DNA from: Paracoccus sp. IB05
Lineage (GTDB): Bacteria > Pseudomonadota > Alphaproteobacteria > Rhodobacterales > Rhodobacteraceae
Reading direction: 5' to 3'
DNA length: 64,000 bases
Assembly (NCBI RefSeq): GCF_016405985.1
Contig: NZ_JAEFCF010000011.1
Coordinates: 60,222 to 124,221, forward strand
The notes under the pieces are model-generated. The model was given only the letters and a program-made list of their open reading frames with translations. It was not told where the DNA came from and ran no database searches. Positions 52,991-61,602 of the stretch are shown one piece after another; position 1 is the stretch's first letter, and each line of letters starts with the position of its first letter. Position numbers and translations under genes: made by a program.

Positions 52991-53743
52991 CTACCTTGAC
53001 TTGCGCCGGATATAGCCGCCGGGCGAGGACGAAAGCACCAGCTTTCCGTTCAGCACTTCATTGACCTCGAATGCGTCGGTCTCGGCCATGTAATCGCGCA
53101 AGGCTGAGAGCGGTTCATTGCCTGCAAACCAGAGCTTGGAGCGCTTTTTCGGCGCGTTCTCTTCGCTGACATGACCGACCAGCGTATCCGCGACGACAAG
53201 GTAACACCCTTCGGTCACCAGATCTCCATAGGCGCGGCATTCCGCCAGAACATGATCGCGCGAATGGTCGCTGTCGAGAACCACCATCACCCGCGCACCC
53301 GGCGGGATCTCGGCCCGCACTTTTGTCAGCGTGTCTTCATCGGCGGAACCGCCCTCGATCAGCACAACCCGTTTCGACATCGGATGGCTTTCGATCGCCT
53401 CGCGGTTATGGGCGCGGATGTCAATATCGACGCCGATCACCTTGCCCTTGCCCATCACCTCCAGAAGCGAGGCCATGAACAGCACCGATCCTCCCCGTGC
53501 CACGCCGGTTTCGATGATCACATCGGGTTTCGTCTCCCAGATCACCTCTTGCGTGGCCATGATATCGGCCGGCATCTGGATGATCGGCACACCCATCCAG
53601 CTCCAGAGATAGGAGTAATCATAGCGGTCCAGCGCAGTGAGCATATCAAGCGATTGTGCGAAAACCGCCTTGTCCTCTCCGAGCGCGAGCGCTTGCTTGC
53701 GTTTATGGGCTTCGAACTCTAAACGGTCGTCTTGTGTGGTCAC
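52991..53743 (-). CDS. CmcI/cephalosporin hydroxylase family protein (SAM-binding fold)
   Basis: 250 residues. It reads D-Y-S-Y-L-W-S-W-M-G-V-P-I-I-Q and V-I-I-E-T-G-V-A-R-G-G-S-V-L-F, then G-V-D-I-D-I-R-A-H-N-R and V-V-L-D-S-D-H-S-R-D-H-V, the standard features of the CmcI family. Despite the name, members in O-antigen loci have a Rossmann fold with a SAM site and are probable methyltransferases of the glycan. GTG start at 53743 (M-T-T-Q-D-D-R-L). It is divergent from the aminotransferase gene. Confidence 0.85.
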   Translation of the reverse strand: MTTQDDRLEFEAHKRKQALALGEDKAVFAQSLDMLTALDRYDYSYLWSWMGVPIIQMPADIMATQEVIWETKPDVIIETGVARGGSVLFMASLLEVMGKGKVIGVDIDIRAHNREAIESHPMSKRVVLIEGGSADEDTLTKVRAEIPPGARVMVVLDSDHSRDHVLAECRAYGDLVTEGCYLVVADTLVGHVSEENAPKKRSKLWFAGNEPLSALRDYMAETDAFEVNEVLNGKLVLSSSPGGYIRRKSR

Positions 53744-53808
53744 TTTGGCCTCGGTACGACTGGGATCCTGTTCTGGTCTAGAGGAAAGCGGTCAGGGAGA
53801 AAAGTCGA

Positions 53809-55017
53809 ATGACATCTGATCGGCCAGTGCCCCCCAGTCCAGCAGCTCCCAGTCCAGCAGCACCCCTTTCAGGCACAAGGCCCGCCCGCCAGATCCCGGT
53901 GGCAGCGCCGTCGATCACCGAACGCGAGGGCGAGCTGGCGCGTGAGGCCGCGCTGAACGCCTGGGGCGCGGATCACTACCGCTATAACCGCCGGTTCGAA
54001 GAGATGCTCGCCGCCCATTGCGGGGTTGCCCATGCGGTCAGCCTGCCCCATGCGACCTCGGGGGTGCATCTGGCGCTGGCAGCGCTTGGGATCGGGCCCG
54101 GCGATGAGGTCATCGGCCCGGATGTGACCTGGATCGCCTCGATGGCGCCGGTCACCTATATGGGCGCGGTGCCGGTTTTTGTCGATATCCTGCCCGATAC
54201 CTGGTGCCTTGACCCGGTGGCGGTCGAGGCCGCGATCACGCCCCGCACGAAAGCGATCATCGGCGTCGATCTCTATGGCTCGATGTGCGACTGGGATGCA
54301 CTGCGCGAGATCGCCGACCGCCACGGGATCGCGCTGATCGAGGATGCGGCCGAAGCGCTTGGTTCGACATATTGCGGCCGCCCGGCTGGCAGCCTCGGCG
54401 ATGTGGCGGTGTTTTCCTTCCACGGCTCGAAAACCATCACCACCGGCGAAGGCGGCGCGCTGGTGACCAATGATCCGCAGCTTCATGCAAGGGTGCAAAA
54501 GCTGCGCGATCACGGCCGCCCGCCGGGGGACCGGTTTTTCCTCAATGACGAGGTCGCATTCAAATATAAGATGAGCGCCGTCCAGGCCGCCCTTGGCATC
54601 GCACAGATGGAGCGGCTGGACGCGCTGATTGCCTATAAGCGGCAATTGTTCGGCTGGTATGCCGACCGGCTGCGCAATGTGCCGGGCCTTACGATCAATG
54701 CCGAACCGCAAGAGGTGAAGAACTCGTTCTGGATGGTCACGGTCATCCCCGATCAACGCTATGATCTGGATAAATTCGCCCTGCAAACCGCGCTGGCAGA
54801 ACAAGGCATTGATTCAAGACCGTTCTTCTCAAGCCTCTCATCGCTCAAAGCCTATGCGGACACAGATTGCCGCCCCCTGCTGACACCGCGCGCAGAGACT
54901 GCGCGGATCGTGCATGCCGGGATCAACCTGCCCTCGGGCTACGGCCTCGATGAAGCAACCGTGAGCTATATCTGCGAAACGCTGAAAGAGATCCTGCAGG
55001 GATGCGAGCAGCGTTGA
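53809..55017 (+). CDS. DegT/DnrJ/EryC1 family sugar aminotransferase
   Basis: 402 residues, PLP enzyme. The Schiff-base lysine is K208 in F-H-G-S-K-T-I-T-T-G-E-G-G-A; E-D-A-A-E-A-L-G-S and the H-A-T-S-G-V-H-L-A-L-A-A-L-G phosphate-binding segment agree with perosamine-synthase-like members. The lysine separates it from the ColD/RfbH dehydratases, which have histidine. It should transaminate a 4-keto sugar, possibly CDP- or GDP-linked. The N-terminus has a Pro/Ser/Ala-rich tail of about 30 residues that is unusual. Confidence 0.9.
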   Translation: MTSDRPVPPSPAAPSPAAPLSGTRPARQIPVAAPSITEREGELAREAALNAWGADHYRYNRRFEEMLAAHCGVAHAVSLPHATSGVHLALAALGIGPGDEVIGPDVTWIASMAPVTYMGAVPVFVDILPDTWCLDPVAVEAAITPRTKAIIGVDLYGSMCDWDALREIADRHGIALIEDAAEALGSTYCGRPAGSLGDVAVFSFHGSKTITTGEGGALVTNDPQLHARVQKLRDHGRPPGDRFFLNDEVAFKYKMSAVQAALGIAQMERLDALIAYKRQLFGWYADRLRNVPGLTINAEPQEVKNSFWMVTVIPDQRYDLDKFALQTALAEQGIDSRPFFSSLSSLKAYADTDCRPLLTPRAETARIVHAGINLPSGYGLDEATVSYICETLKEILQGCEQR

Positions 55018-55746
55018 GGCGATGCGCGCCCGCGCCGCCCTCTCCGCCCCCAAGCTGCAGCTCTTGCGGTGCTCTCCGACATAGGTAACGGGTCGGGCAG
55101 GCCGCGTTTTCCTGCCGCGCCGTGCTGAGGAGACGCGAACAGAACAGATCCGCAGGGACTGAAACTGGCGCCCGAAGCAGGATGGCACCGTCGCGTCGAT
55201 ATTGAGCCAGGTGAAGGCGCCCGATGCGTCAAACGGGTCAGAATCGGTTCGGCGAGCGCGGGATTCCGGATCTGAAATCTGGCCTTTGGGGCGGGTGCGC
55301 CGATACGACTGGAGCCGGGCTTCTCGGATTGCAAACCCCCATCCCCCGTTGCAGGGCGAAGCTTCGGGCGAACCCGGCGGGCGTCAGCAGGCCCGCAAGT
55401 CCAGCCAGTCAGGCCTCAGGTCGCGTGATTCGTCTCCAGTCCGGCACGCGAGTTGCAACAACGCCTTGTCATTCAGAAACATGGGCAGCCGCTTCCGTTA
55501 CGCTGTCCCGGTTCGCGCAGTCCAACCGGGACATAAGAGGCTCCCGGACCATTCGGCGAATTGCGTGGTGGCGGCCTGTCCATGCGTATCGCCCATCTGC
55601 CACCGCCAGAAACGGTGTTGGGCAGCACCTATCGGAAGCGAAGCTCCGGCAAGACACATCGCCGAAACCTCACTCCAGGCAATATCAATGACCTGATTAA
55701 GCCAGCACCCGATCTCGGGCCTGACTTCTAACCGGTTCAAAACCAG
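55018..55746. other. Gene-free stretch of about 730 bases
   Basis: No open frame here resembles a known family. The frames on both strands are short or lack ribosome-binding sites, and no RNA gene or terminator was recognised. It separates the glycan island from nuclear-type housekeeping genes, so it may hold decayed remains of an earlier gene or insertion. Confidence 0.5.
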
Positions 55747-56058
55747 TCAATGAGTCCAGGGATTGCGCCGGTCAGTGGCGAAATTTTCGCCATAGCCACG
55801 CAGGCGGATATTGGCCTTGCGCGGGGTCGGCTCGATCACCGTATAGGCGATACCATGCTGTTGGGCATAGGCTTCGGCCTCTTCGCGGGTCTCGAACCGC
55901 AGCTTCACCTGGGTCTGGGTGTCCGAGGACGAGGTCCAGCCCATCAGCGGATCCACTTCGCGCGCAGAATCCTGCGCGAATTCCAGCAGCCAGACATGGG
56001 TTTTGCCCATACCGGATTGCATGGCGTTGCGGCTGGGCTGATAGATACGGGCTCGCAT
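55747..56058 (-). CDS. NADH dehydrogenase accessory subunit, NDUFS4-like (ETC complex I subunit)
   Basis: 103 residues beginning [16 protein letters not shown], the family signature, followed by [17 protein letters not shown] and [12 protein letters not shown]. This is the alphaproteobacterial version of mitochondrial NDUFS4 (18 kDa). It associates with complex I at the inner membrane. ATG at 56058 has GGAGG eight bases upstream; the longer upstream frame is not supported. It is divergent from uvrB, with the SOS box between. Confidence 0.92.
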   Translation of the reverse strand: MRARIYQPSRNAMQSGMGKTHVWLLEFAQDSAREVDPLMGWTSSSDTQTQVKLRFETREEAEAYAQQHGIAYTVIEPTPRKANIRLRGYGENFATDRRNPWTH

Positions 56059-56177
56059 GGGGCTGACCTCCGGAATAGCCCCGCCGTTCTGGCCGAAACG
56101 CGGCGAAAGCGCAAGGGATGCCGACAGATTGAGCCATCGCCCCCGCCTGTTGTGCGCAGCCGGAACGGGAGGACGCC

Positions 56178-56192
56178 GAACTGGGGTTGAAC
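56178..56192. promoter_or_regulatory. LexA (SOS) box of the alphaproteobacterial type, upstream of uvrB
   Basis: GAAC-TGGGGTT-GAAC is an exact match to the direct repeat GAAC-N7-GAAC (GTTC-N7-GTTC on the other strand), the LexA target shown in Rhodobacter. It ends 66 bases before the uvrB start. A third GAAC follows at 56195. Confidence 0.8.
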
Positions 56193-56258
56193 TGGAACAA
56201 AAACAGATCAAATTAGCGGGTGATTGCCTGCTGCCCCCTGCCCCTCCCGAGGCCCGAG

Positions 56259-58448
56259 ATGCATAACAACGCGCCCGACAAGCTGCCCGACATTTCCCAT
56301 ATCACGCCCGTTCGGCGCGAAAAGCTCGAAGGCGGGCAGCGCTTTGTCATGCAGACGCCCTTCACAGCGGCGGGCGATCAGCCGACGGCGATTGCCGAGC
56401 TGTCGCAGGGCGTAACCGCGGGTGAACATGACCAGGTGCTCCTGGGGGCGACCGGCACCGGCAAGACCTTCACCATGGCGAAGGTGATCGAAGAGACGCA
56501 GCGCCCGGCGATCATCCTTGCGCCAAACAAGACGCTGGCCGCGCAATTATACGGAGAATTCAAGGGCTTCTTCCCCGATAACGCCGTTGAGTATTTCGTA
56601 AGCTATTACGATTACTACCAGCCCGAGGCCTATGTCGCGCGCACCGATACCTTTATCGAGAAAGAGAGCCAGATTAACGAGGCAATCGACCGGATGCGCC
56701 ATTCGGCGACACGGGCACTGCTGGAGCGTGACGATGTGATCATCGTGGCGTCGGTGTCCTGTATCTACGGCATCGGCTCGGTCGAGACCTATTCGGCGAT
56801 GACCCAGGACATGGTCCAGGGCCAGTTTTACGATCAGCGCAAATTCATCCAGGAGCTGGTGGCGCAGCAATACCGGCGCTCGGAGGTCGGGTTTCAGCGG
56901 GGCGGGTTCCGCGTCCGGGGCGATGTGATCGAGCTATGGCCCGCCCACCTTGAAGACCGCGCCTGGCGGTTCTCATTCTTCGGCGAAGAGCTGGAGAGCA
57001 TCACCGAATTCGACCCGCTGACCGGCGCGAAAACCGGCAGCTATGCTCAGATCCGCATCTATGCCAACAGCCATTATGTGACGCCGCGCCCGACCATGGC
57101 CCAGGCGATCCAGGGCATCCGCGCCGAGCTGCACCAGCAGCTCAAACGCTTCAACGATGAGGGCAAACTGCTCGAGGCGCAACGGCTGGAACAGCGTACG
57201 CGATTTGATCTGGAAATGCTGGAGGCCACCGGCGTCTGCAACGGGATCGAGAACTATTCGCGCTATCTGACCGGGCGCGCGCCTGGCGAGCCGCCGCCCA
57301 CCCTGTTCGAATTCATCCCCGACAATGCCATTGTTTTTGCAGATGAATCCCACGTTTCTGTGCCACAGATCGGCGGCATGTACCGGGGTGACTTTCGGCG
57401 CAAGTCGGTGCTGGCGGAACATGGCTTCCGCCTGCCCTCCTGCATGGACAACCGGCCGCTCAAATTCGAGGAATGGGACGCGATGCGGCCGCAATCGGTC
57501 TTTGTTTCGGCGACGCCCTCGGCATGGGAGCTGGAACAGGCCGGCGGCGTTTTCACCGAACAGGTGATCCGCCCGACCGGGCTGATCGACCCGATGATCG
57601 AGATCCGGCCGGTCGAGATGCAGGTCGACGACCTGCTGGACGAGGTCCGGCGGGTGGCGGCAAAGGGGTTGCGCATTCTGGTGACCACGCTGACAAAGCG
57701 CATGGCCGAGGATCTCACCGAATATATGCATGAACAGGGGATCCGCATCCGCTACATGCATTCCGATATCGACACGATCGAACGGATCGAGATCCTGCGC
57801 GATCTGCGGCTGGGCGCCTTTGATGTGCTGGTGGGCATTAACCTTTTGCGTGAGGGGCTCGATATTCCCGAATGCGGTCTGGTGGCGATTCTCGATGCCG
57901 ATAAGGAGGGCTTCCTGCGGTCGGAGACCTCGCTGATCCAGACCATCGGGCGGGCGGCGCGCAATGCCGAGGGCCGCGTGATCATGTATGCCGACAAGAT
58001 CACCGGCTCGATGACCCGCGCCATGGCCGAGACCGACCGGCGGCGCGAAAAGCAAAAGGCCTATAACCGCGAACATGGCATCACACCGCAGACGGTGAAG
58101 AAAAACGTCGAGGATGTGCTGGCGGGGCTGTGGTCCGGCGACACAGATCAGTCGCGGGTGACGGCGAAGATCGAGCGGCCGGCGGTGGGGCAGAACCTTG
58201 CGGCGCATCTCGACGCGCTGCGGGTGGCGATGCGCAAGGCAGCCGAGAACCTCGAATTCGAGGAAGCCGCCCGGCTGCGCGACGAGGTCAAACGGCTGGA
58301 GGCTGTGGAACTGGCCGTGGCCGACGACCCGCTGGCGCGGCAATCGGCGGTTGATGAGGCCGTCGATGAGGCGGTGAAGGCATCGGGCCGCTCGACCGCC
58401 GGGCGGGCCGGACAACGCGGCGGCAACAAGAAGAGCAAGCGTCGATAA
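56259..58448 (+). CDS. uvrB: Excinuclease ABC subunit B
   Basis: 729 residues. UvrB is the helicase-like damage-verification subunit of nucleotide excision repair. Walker A G63-A-T-G-T-G-K69-T, the beta-hairpin [10 protein letters not shown], motif D-E-S-H, the [11 protein letters not shown] helicase motif VI and the C-terminal UVR domain (about 655-690, [18 protein letters not shown]) are all present. The C-terminal tail is Lys/Arg-rich. ATG 56259 has CCCGAG before it. The LexA box upstream predicts damage-induced expression. Confidence 0.96.
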   Translation: MHNNAPDKLPDISHITPVRREKLEGGQRFVMQTPFTAAGDQPTAIAELSQGVTAGEHDQVLLGATGTGKTFTMAKVIEETQRPAIILAPNKTLAAQLYGEFKGFFPDNAVEYFVSYYDYYQPEAYVARTDTFIEKESQINEAIDRMRHSATRALLERDDVIIVASVSCIYGIGSVETYSAMTQDMVQGQFYDQRKFIQELVAQQYRRSEVGFQRGGFRVRGDVIELWPAHLEDRAWRFSFFGEELESITEFDPLTGAKTGSYAQIRIYANSHYVTPRPTMAQAIQGIRAELHQQLKRFNDEGKLLEAQRLEQRTRFDLEMLEATGVCNGIENYSRYLTGRAPGEPPPTLFEFIPDNAIVFADESHVSVPQIGGMYRGDFRRKSVLAEHGFRLPSCMDNRPLKFEEWDAMRPQSVFVSATPSAWELEQAGGVFTEQVIRPTGLIDPMIEIRPVEMQVDDLLDEVRRVAAKGLRILVTTLTKRMAEDLTEYMHEQGIRIRYMHSDIDTIERIEILRDLRLGAFDVLVGINLLREGLDIPECGLVAILDADKEGFLRSETSLIQTIGRAARNAEGRVIMYADKITGSMTRAMAETDRRREKQKAYNREHGITPQTVKKNVEDVLAGLWSGDTDQSRVTAKIERPAVGQNLAAHLDALRVAMRKAAENLEFEEAARLRDEVKRLEAVELAVADDPLARQSAVDEAVDEAVKASGRSTAGRAGQRGGNKKSKRR

Positions 58449-58520
58449 GGCAGTTGCTCCCTGCCCCAACACTGTTAACCTTTGTTAACGTGTGTGTGAC
58501 AGGTAGCAGGGGTTCGACGG

Positions 58521-58757
58521 GTGTATTTTCAGGGTATCGCCATTTCGGCTCTGGTGCTGGCCGCAACGACCGGCAGCGTTTCCGCCCAGGACTGTGATCC
58601 GAACTACAGCGGCGCGTGCGTGCCAGTCGCTTCGGATGTTGATTGTGCAGGCGGAAGTGGCAACGGACCCGCTTATGTCGAAGGTCCGGTCAGGGTCATC
58701 GGCCAGGATGTCTACGATCTCGACCGTGATGGCGACGGGGTCGGCTGCGACCGCTGA
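58521..58757 (+). CDS. Small exported excalibur-type calcium-binding protein
   Basis: 78 residues. Signal peptide (about 1-22, ending V-S-A-Q), then D-C-D-P-N-Y-S-G-A-C-V-P and V-Y-D-L-D-R-D-G-D-G-V-G-C-D, the D-x-D-x-D-G-x-x-C core of the excalibur domain, an EF-hand-like extracellular calcium motif. Four cysteines may form two disulfides. The start is GTG; the site AGGGG lies upstream. The region before it holds GTTAAC twice (58475-58480 and 58485-58490). Confidence 0.8.
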   Translation: MYFQGIAISALVLAATTGSVSAQDCDPNYSGACVPVASDVDCAGGSGNGPAYVEGPVRVIGQDVYDLDRDGDGVGCDR

Positions 58758-58776
58758 CCCCGTCACGTTGAAAGGC

Positions 58777-59034
58777 TCAGGCCGTCCGCACCAGGCGGAT
58801 CAGAAGGAGCAGGATCACCGCGCCGATGGTGGCGTGGATGATGGAGGCAAGGATGGCATTGCCGCCGAAGGTCAGACCGATGCGCGGCAGGATCAGCCCG
58901 GCGATAAAGGCGCCGACCACACCAACCACGATGTTCCCGACCAGACCAAAGCCGTAGCCTTTGACCAGTTGCCCCGCCAGCCAGCCGGCAACCGCGCCGA
59001 TGACCAGAAGAATCAGAATGCTCTCGATACCCAT
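58777..59034 (-). CDS. GlsB/YeaQ/YmgE family membrane protein
   Basis: 85 residues with three hydrophobic helices and G-x-x-x-G-type repeats: G-A-V-A-G-W-L-A-G, G-L-V-G-N-I-V-V-G-V-V-G-A-F-I-A-G. This is the transglycosylase-associated (YeaQ) family, usually linked with envelope or general stress. GGGAGAG lies before ATG. Role in this organism is not known. It converges on the excalibur gene. Confidence 0.9.
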   Translation of the reverse strand: MGIESILILLVIGAVAGWLAGQLVKGYGFGLVGNIVVGVVGAFIAGLILPRIGLTFGGNAILASIIHATIGAVILLLLIRLVRTA

Positions 59035-59289
59035 AATCTCTCCCTCACTTTAACGAAGCGCCGCCAGGGTGTCGGGCGTCGCCGCCCCGCCCAAAGATCG
59101 GCGGTTCTGTTGCAGAGCCTCACTATGGCTGGAAGGTTAACGCAGCCGGAGGGCTTTGGTTCCATATCGCGCAAAGATGCGGCCTCGCAGCGATTGACCT
59201 TGCCGCCGCATCCGCCGAATGTGCTTTGCTCCGGCTTTCGCCGCCTTATGCTCCACCGCCTCACGTCCTCAAAGACCGGACCCATACCC

Positions 59290-59505
59290 ATGCAGATCCT
59301 CGACCCGTTTCACCCGATGTTCGAGCGCCCCCTCACGCGGCTTTTGACCACGATCCTGCCGATCCTGTGGTCCGGTCTGGAATTCTTCGCCTTCAACGCG
59401 CCGCTTTGGGGCGCGGTCTTCCTCGTCGCGGGGCTATATGCCGGCTATATGCTTTTTATCGTCAGGCCGAAGGGGCCGGACGGGGGGCAGAACGGGGGCA
59501 AGTGA
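59290..59505 (+). CDS. Small membrane protein, unassigned
   Basis: 71 residues: M-Q-I-L-D-P-F-H-P-M-F-E-R-P amphipathic start, then two hydrophobic helices (about 18-36 and 40-60), and a hydrophilic tail K-G-P-D-G-G-Q-N. It resembles small conserved membrane proteins of Rhodobacteraceae without assigned function. The ATG at 59290 starts this plan; its 3' end overlaps the convergent lipoprotein gene by 44 bases. Confidence 0.7.
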   Translation: MQILDPFHPMFERPLTRLLTTILPILWSGLEFFAFNAPLWGAVFLVAGLYAGYMLFIVRPKGPDGGQNGGK

Positions 59506-59785
59506 CCAGCCCCCGCATCTCACCCGAATCCCCCTGGAGCGAACTTTCGCGCAATTTACAGCCCGTGAGCTCCGGGATCAGCTCGATCATTCTGGCCCGA
59601 ATCGCCTGATGTTCCCCCGGCGAGGCCCAGCCGAGACGGATCACCTCGACCCTGTTGCCCTTCAGAAAGACCACGTAATCATGCCCGCCGCGGCTGGCCT
59701 CGAATCGTTCGGCGCCAAACATATGCGGCGCGGGCTGGGCGCCACAGGCGGCAAGGAAAAGGGGCAGGATCAGGGTCACTCGCAT
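59462..59785 (-). CDS. Small lipoprotein, unassigned
   Basis: 107 residues. The signal peptide M-R-V-T-L-I-L-P-L-F-L-A-A-C has a lipobox L-A-A-C (Cys14). The rest contains Y-V-V-F-L-K-G-N-R-V-E-V-I-R-L-G-W, two internal cysteines (C-K and T-C-P) and no known domain. It is thus an outer- or inner-membrane anchored small protein of unknown role. It shares its last 44 bases with the convergent gene. Confidence 0.7.
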   Translation of the reverse strand: MRVTLILPLFLAACGAQPAPHMFGAERFEASRGGHDYVVFLKGNRVEVIRLGWASPGEHQAIRARMIELIPELTGCKLRESSLQGDSGEMRGLVTCPRSAPRPAPSA

Positions 59786-59908
59786 GATCCGATGCTCTGC
59801 GACCAGGGTTAATAATTCCTGAAGATCTTTGCCCGACCCGCCAGGCCCCTGAAAATCCCTGTTATTTTTCTGGTGACAAAGTGATTTTTCGCGCTTAGCT
59901 TTCCCCGC

Positions 59909-59980
59909 ATGTCCATGTCCTGCGCCCCCGTCTGGTTTTATTACTTCCGCTCATGCCAGCGGATGCGGGCGGCTGTGTAA
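59909..59980 (+). CDS. Aromatic leader peptide of the DAHP synthase attenuator
   Basis: A 23-codon frame (ATG to TAA) translates as M-S-M-S-C-A-P-V-W-F-Y-Y-F-R-S-C-Q-R-M-R-A-A-V. Five consecutive codons for Trp, Phe, Tyr, Tyr and Phe stand at 59933-59947. No Shine-Dalgarno is visible; the predicted promoter places the first transcribed base at or near the A of the ATG, so translation could be leaderless, as reported for the trp leader of Sinorhizobium meliloti. The frame is preceded by a stop at 59882-59884. All three aromatic amino acids in one run point to control of the shared first step of their synthesis. Confidence 0.85.
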   Translation: MSMSCAPVWFYYFRSCQRMRAAV

Positions 59981-60045
59981 CGCGAGACAGGCGATACTCA
60001 CCAAAAACCCCCAAGCCGCTGGTTCGACCGGCGGCTTTCCGTTTT
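59956..60045 (+). terminator. Transcription attenuator: antiterminator and terminator of the DAHP synthase
   Basis: The terminator stem is AAGCCGCTGGT (60013-60023) with ACCGGCGGCTT (60027-60037), one G-T mismatch that pairs in RNA, three-base loop, then TTTCCGTTTTC. Its left arm can instead pair with CCAGCGG (59956-59962) or GCGGCT (59969-59974), which lie in the leader just after the aromatic codons. A ribosome stalled at those codons would leave this segment free to form the antiterminator; a ribosome reaching the stop covers it and lets the terminator form. Confidence 0.8.
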
Positions 60046-60091
60046 CGGGGGGTGCCGGTCAGATCCTGAAGCAAAAAACAGGAAGACCGAA

Positions 60092-61156
60092 ATGCCGACC
60101 GAAACCAACAACCTGCGTATTCAGGAATTGCGCCCCCTGCCCTCGCCTCTGGAGCTCGCCGTGGCAATCCCCCGCGATGCCGCCATATCCGAGACCGTGG
60201 CGCAAAGCCGCAATGCCATCCGCGAGATCCTGGCGGGCCGCGACGAAAGGCTGCTCCTCGTGATCGGGCCCTGTTCGATCCATGACCCCGAGGCCGCCAT
60301 GGATTACGCCCGCCGCCTCGCGGCCGAGCGCAAGCGCCACCAGGACAAGCTGGAAATCGTGATGCGGGTCTATTTCGAGAAGCCGCGCACAACGGTCGGC
60401 TGGAAGGGGCTGATCAATGACCCGCATCTCGACGGCTCGGACCGGATCGAGGACGGGCTGCCGCTGGCGCGCAAGCTGCTGCTGGATATCAACCGCATGG
60501 GTCTTCCGGCCTCGACCGAATTCCTCGACCCGATCATGCCGCAATATTTCGCCGATCTGATCGCCTGGGGCGCGATCGGCGCGCGCACCACCGAAAGCCA
60601 GATCCATCGCCAGCTGGCCTCGGGCCTGTCCTGCCCGGTCGGCTTCAAGAACGGCACCGATGGCTCGGTCCAGATGGCGCTGGATGCGATTCTGTCGGCG
60701 CGCGGCCAGCATTCCTTCCCGGCCATCACCGCGGACGGGCGGGCGGCGATTGCGCGCACCACCGGCAACCCCGATTGTCATGTCGTGCTGCGCGGCGGAT
60801 CGAAAGGGCCGAATTTCAGTGCGGCTGACGTCGATGCGGTCGCGGAGGCCGCGGCAAAAGCCGGCATTGATCCGGGCATCATGATCGACGCAAGCCATGC
60901 CAACAGCGGCAAGGATCCGGCCCGCCAGCCCGGGGTTGTTGCCGATGTCGCCGCCCGTATCCGCGCGGGCGAGCGCCGTATCCGCGCGCTGATGGTCGAA
61001 AGCAACCTGGTCGCCGGCGCACAAAAAGTCGTTCCCGGCCAAAAGCTTGTCTATGGTCAGTCGATCACCGATGGCTGCATTTCCTGGGATCAGACGGTCG
61101 AGCTGCTTGACGGGCTCGCCGATGCGGTCAAAGCGGGCGATATGGCCGCCGCCTGA
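60092..61156 (+). CDS. 3-deoxy-7-phosphoheptulonate (DAHP) synthase, class I
   Basis: 354 residues, the AroF/AroG/AroH type. It joins phosphoenolpyruvate and erythrose 4-phosphate, the first step of the shikimate pathway. Recognised segments: V-I-G-P-C-S-I-H-D (metal Cys), R-V-Y-F-E-K-P-R-T-T-V-G-W-K-G, S-T-E-F-L-D-P, A-R-T-T-E-S-Q-I-H-R, G-F-K-N-G-T-D-G, R-G-G and I-D-A-S-H-A-N-S-G-K. AGGAAG stands before ATG. Regulated by the attenuator upstream. Its last 67 bases overlap the vsr gene on the other strand. Which feedback inhibitor it has cannot be read. Confidence 0.95.
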   Translation: MPTETNNLRIQELRPLPSPLELAVAIPRDAAISETVAQSRNAIREILAGRDERLLLVIGPCSIHDPEAAMDYARRLAAERKRHQDKLEIVMRVYFEKPRTTVGWKGLINDPHLDGSDRIEDGLPLARKLLLDINRMGLPASTEFLDPIMPQYFADLIAWGAIGARTTESQIHRQLASGLSCPVGFKNGTDGSVQMALDAILSARGQHSFPAITADGRAAIARTTGNPDCHVVLRGGSKGPNFSAADVDAVAEAAAKAGIDPGIMIDASHANSGKDPARQPGVVADVAARIRAGERRIRALMVESNLVAGAQKVVPGQKLVYGQSITDGCISWDQTVELLDGLADAVKAGDMAAA

Positions 61157-61602
61157 GCCATAATCTCGATACGCTGGCCGCCTCCGGCAATCCAGGCGGC
61201 CAGCTCTGCCAGAACCATATCTTCCGGCTGGCGCCCCCGCCCTTTCAGCGCGCATTCCCAGACCAGTGCCACCCGCCAGCCCAGTGCCTCGAGCGCGGCC
61301 TGAGTGCTGGCGTCACGTGCCATATTGCCGCCGATCTTGCCGCGCCAGAACTCTTCCCGGGTCCTCGGCCAGCGAAACAGATCGCAGCCATGGCCATGCC
61401 AGAAACACCCATGCGCAAAGATCACCGCCCGGTATTTCGGGAGCACAAGATCAGGCCGCCCGGGCAGGTCGCGCGCTTGCAATCGGTACCGAAAGCCGAG
61501 CCCATGCAGCCCCTTGCGCAAGACCATCTCGGGCCTGGTATCCGCGCCCCGGATCGCCTGCATATTGCGCCGCCGCGCATCAGGCGAATGGACGTCAGCC
61601 AT
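61090..61602 (-). CDS. vsr: Very short patch repair endonuclease Vsr
   Basis: 170 residues. Vsr nicks DNA 5' of the T in T:G mismatches left by deamination of 5-methylcytosine. Typical features: [14 protein letters not shown]51-L-V-L (metal-binding Asp), F-W-H69-G-H71-x-C73 with the catalytic histidine, and W-x-x-K-I-G-G-N. It begins inside the end of the methyltransferase gene (8-base overlap), and the long C-terminal tail (from about 150) runs over the end of the DAHP synthase gene. Confidence 0.93.
   Translation of the reverse strand: MADVHSPDARRRNMQAIRGADTRPEMVLRKGLHGLGFRYRLQARDLPGRPDLVLPKYRAVIFAHGCFWHGHGCDLFRWPRTREEFWRGKIGGNMARDASTQAALEALGWRVALVWECALKGRGRQPEDMVLAELAAWIAGGGQRIEIMAQAAAISPALTASASPSSSSTV

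Larger units (their letters stand above)
59786..60091. other. Regulatory region upstream of the DAHP synthase
   Basis: About 305 bases without a large gene. It contains the aromatic leader peptide (59909-59980), pairing segments and the terminator (60013-60045), all listed separately. A possible promoter is GTGACA (59873-59878) and TTAGCT (59895-59900), 16 bases apart, with transcription starting at or next to the leader ATG. Confidence 0.65.

Noticed and set aside
55379..55480. Minus-strand frame starting MFLNDKALLQLACRTGDESR, faintly like the N-terminus of succinate-semialdehyde dehydrogenase
   Set aside because: Only about 32 codons, no further homologous sequence downstream, and the match is limited to a few residues.
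55202..55696. Plus-strand frames of 155-164 codons in the gap behind the aminotransferase gene
   Set aside because: Two overlapping frames of similar length with low-complexity Arg/Ser/Pro content and no ribosome-binding site or family resemblance.
58475..58490. GTTAAC-CTTT-GTTAAC before the excalibur gene as a CtrA site
   Set aside because: CtrA sites have TTAA-N7-TTAA; here the spacing is six bases. It could still be a binding site of another protein, but nothing supports that.
59103..59117. GGTTCTGTTGCAGAG resembles the end of an IS6-family element
   Set aside because: No second inverted end, no target duplication and no transposase remains nearby; likely chance.
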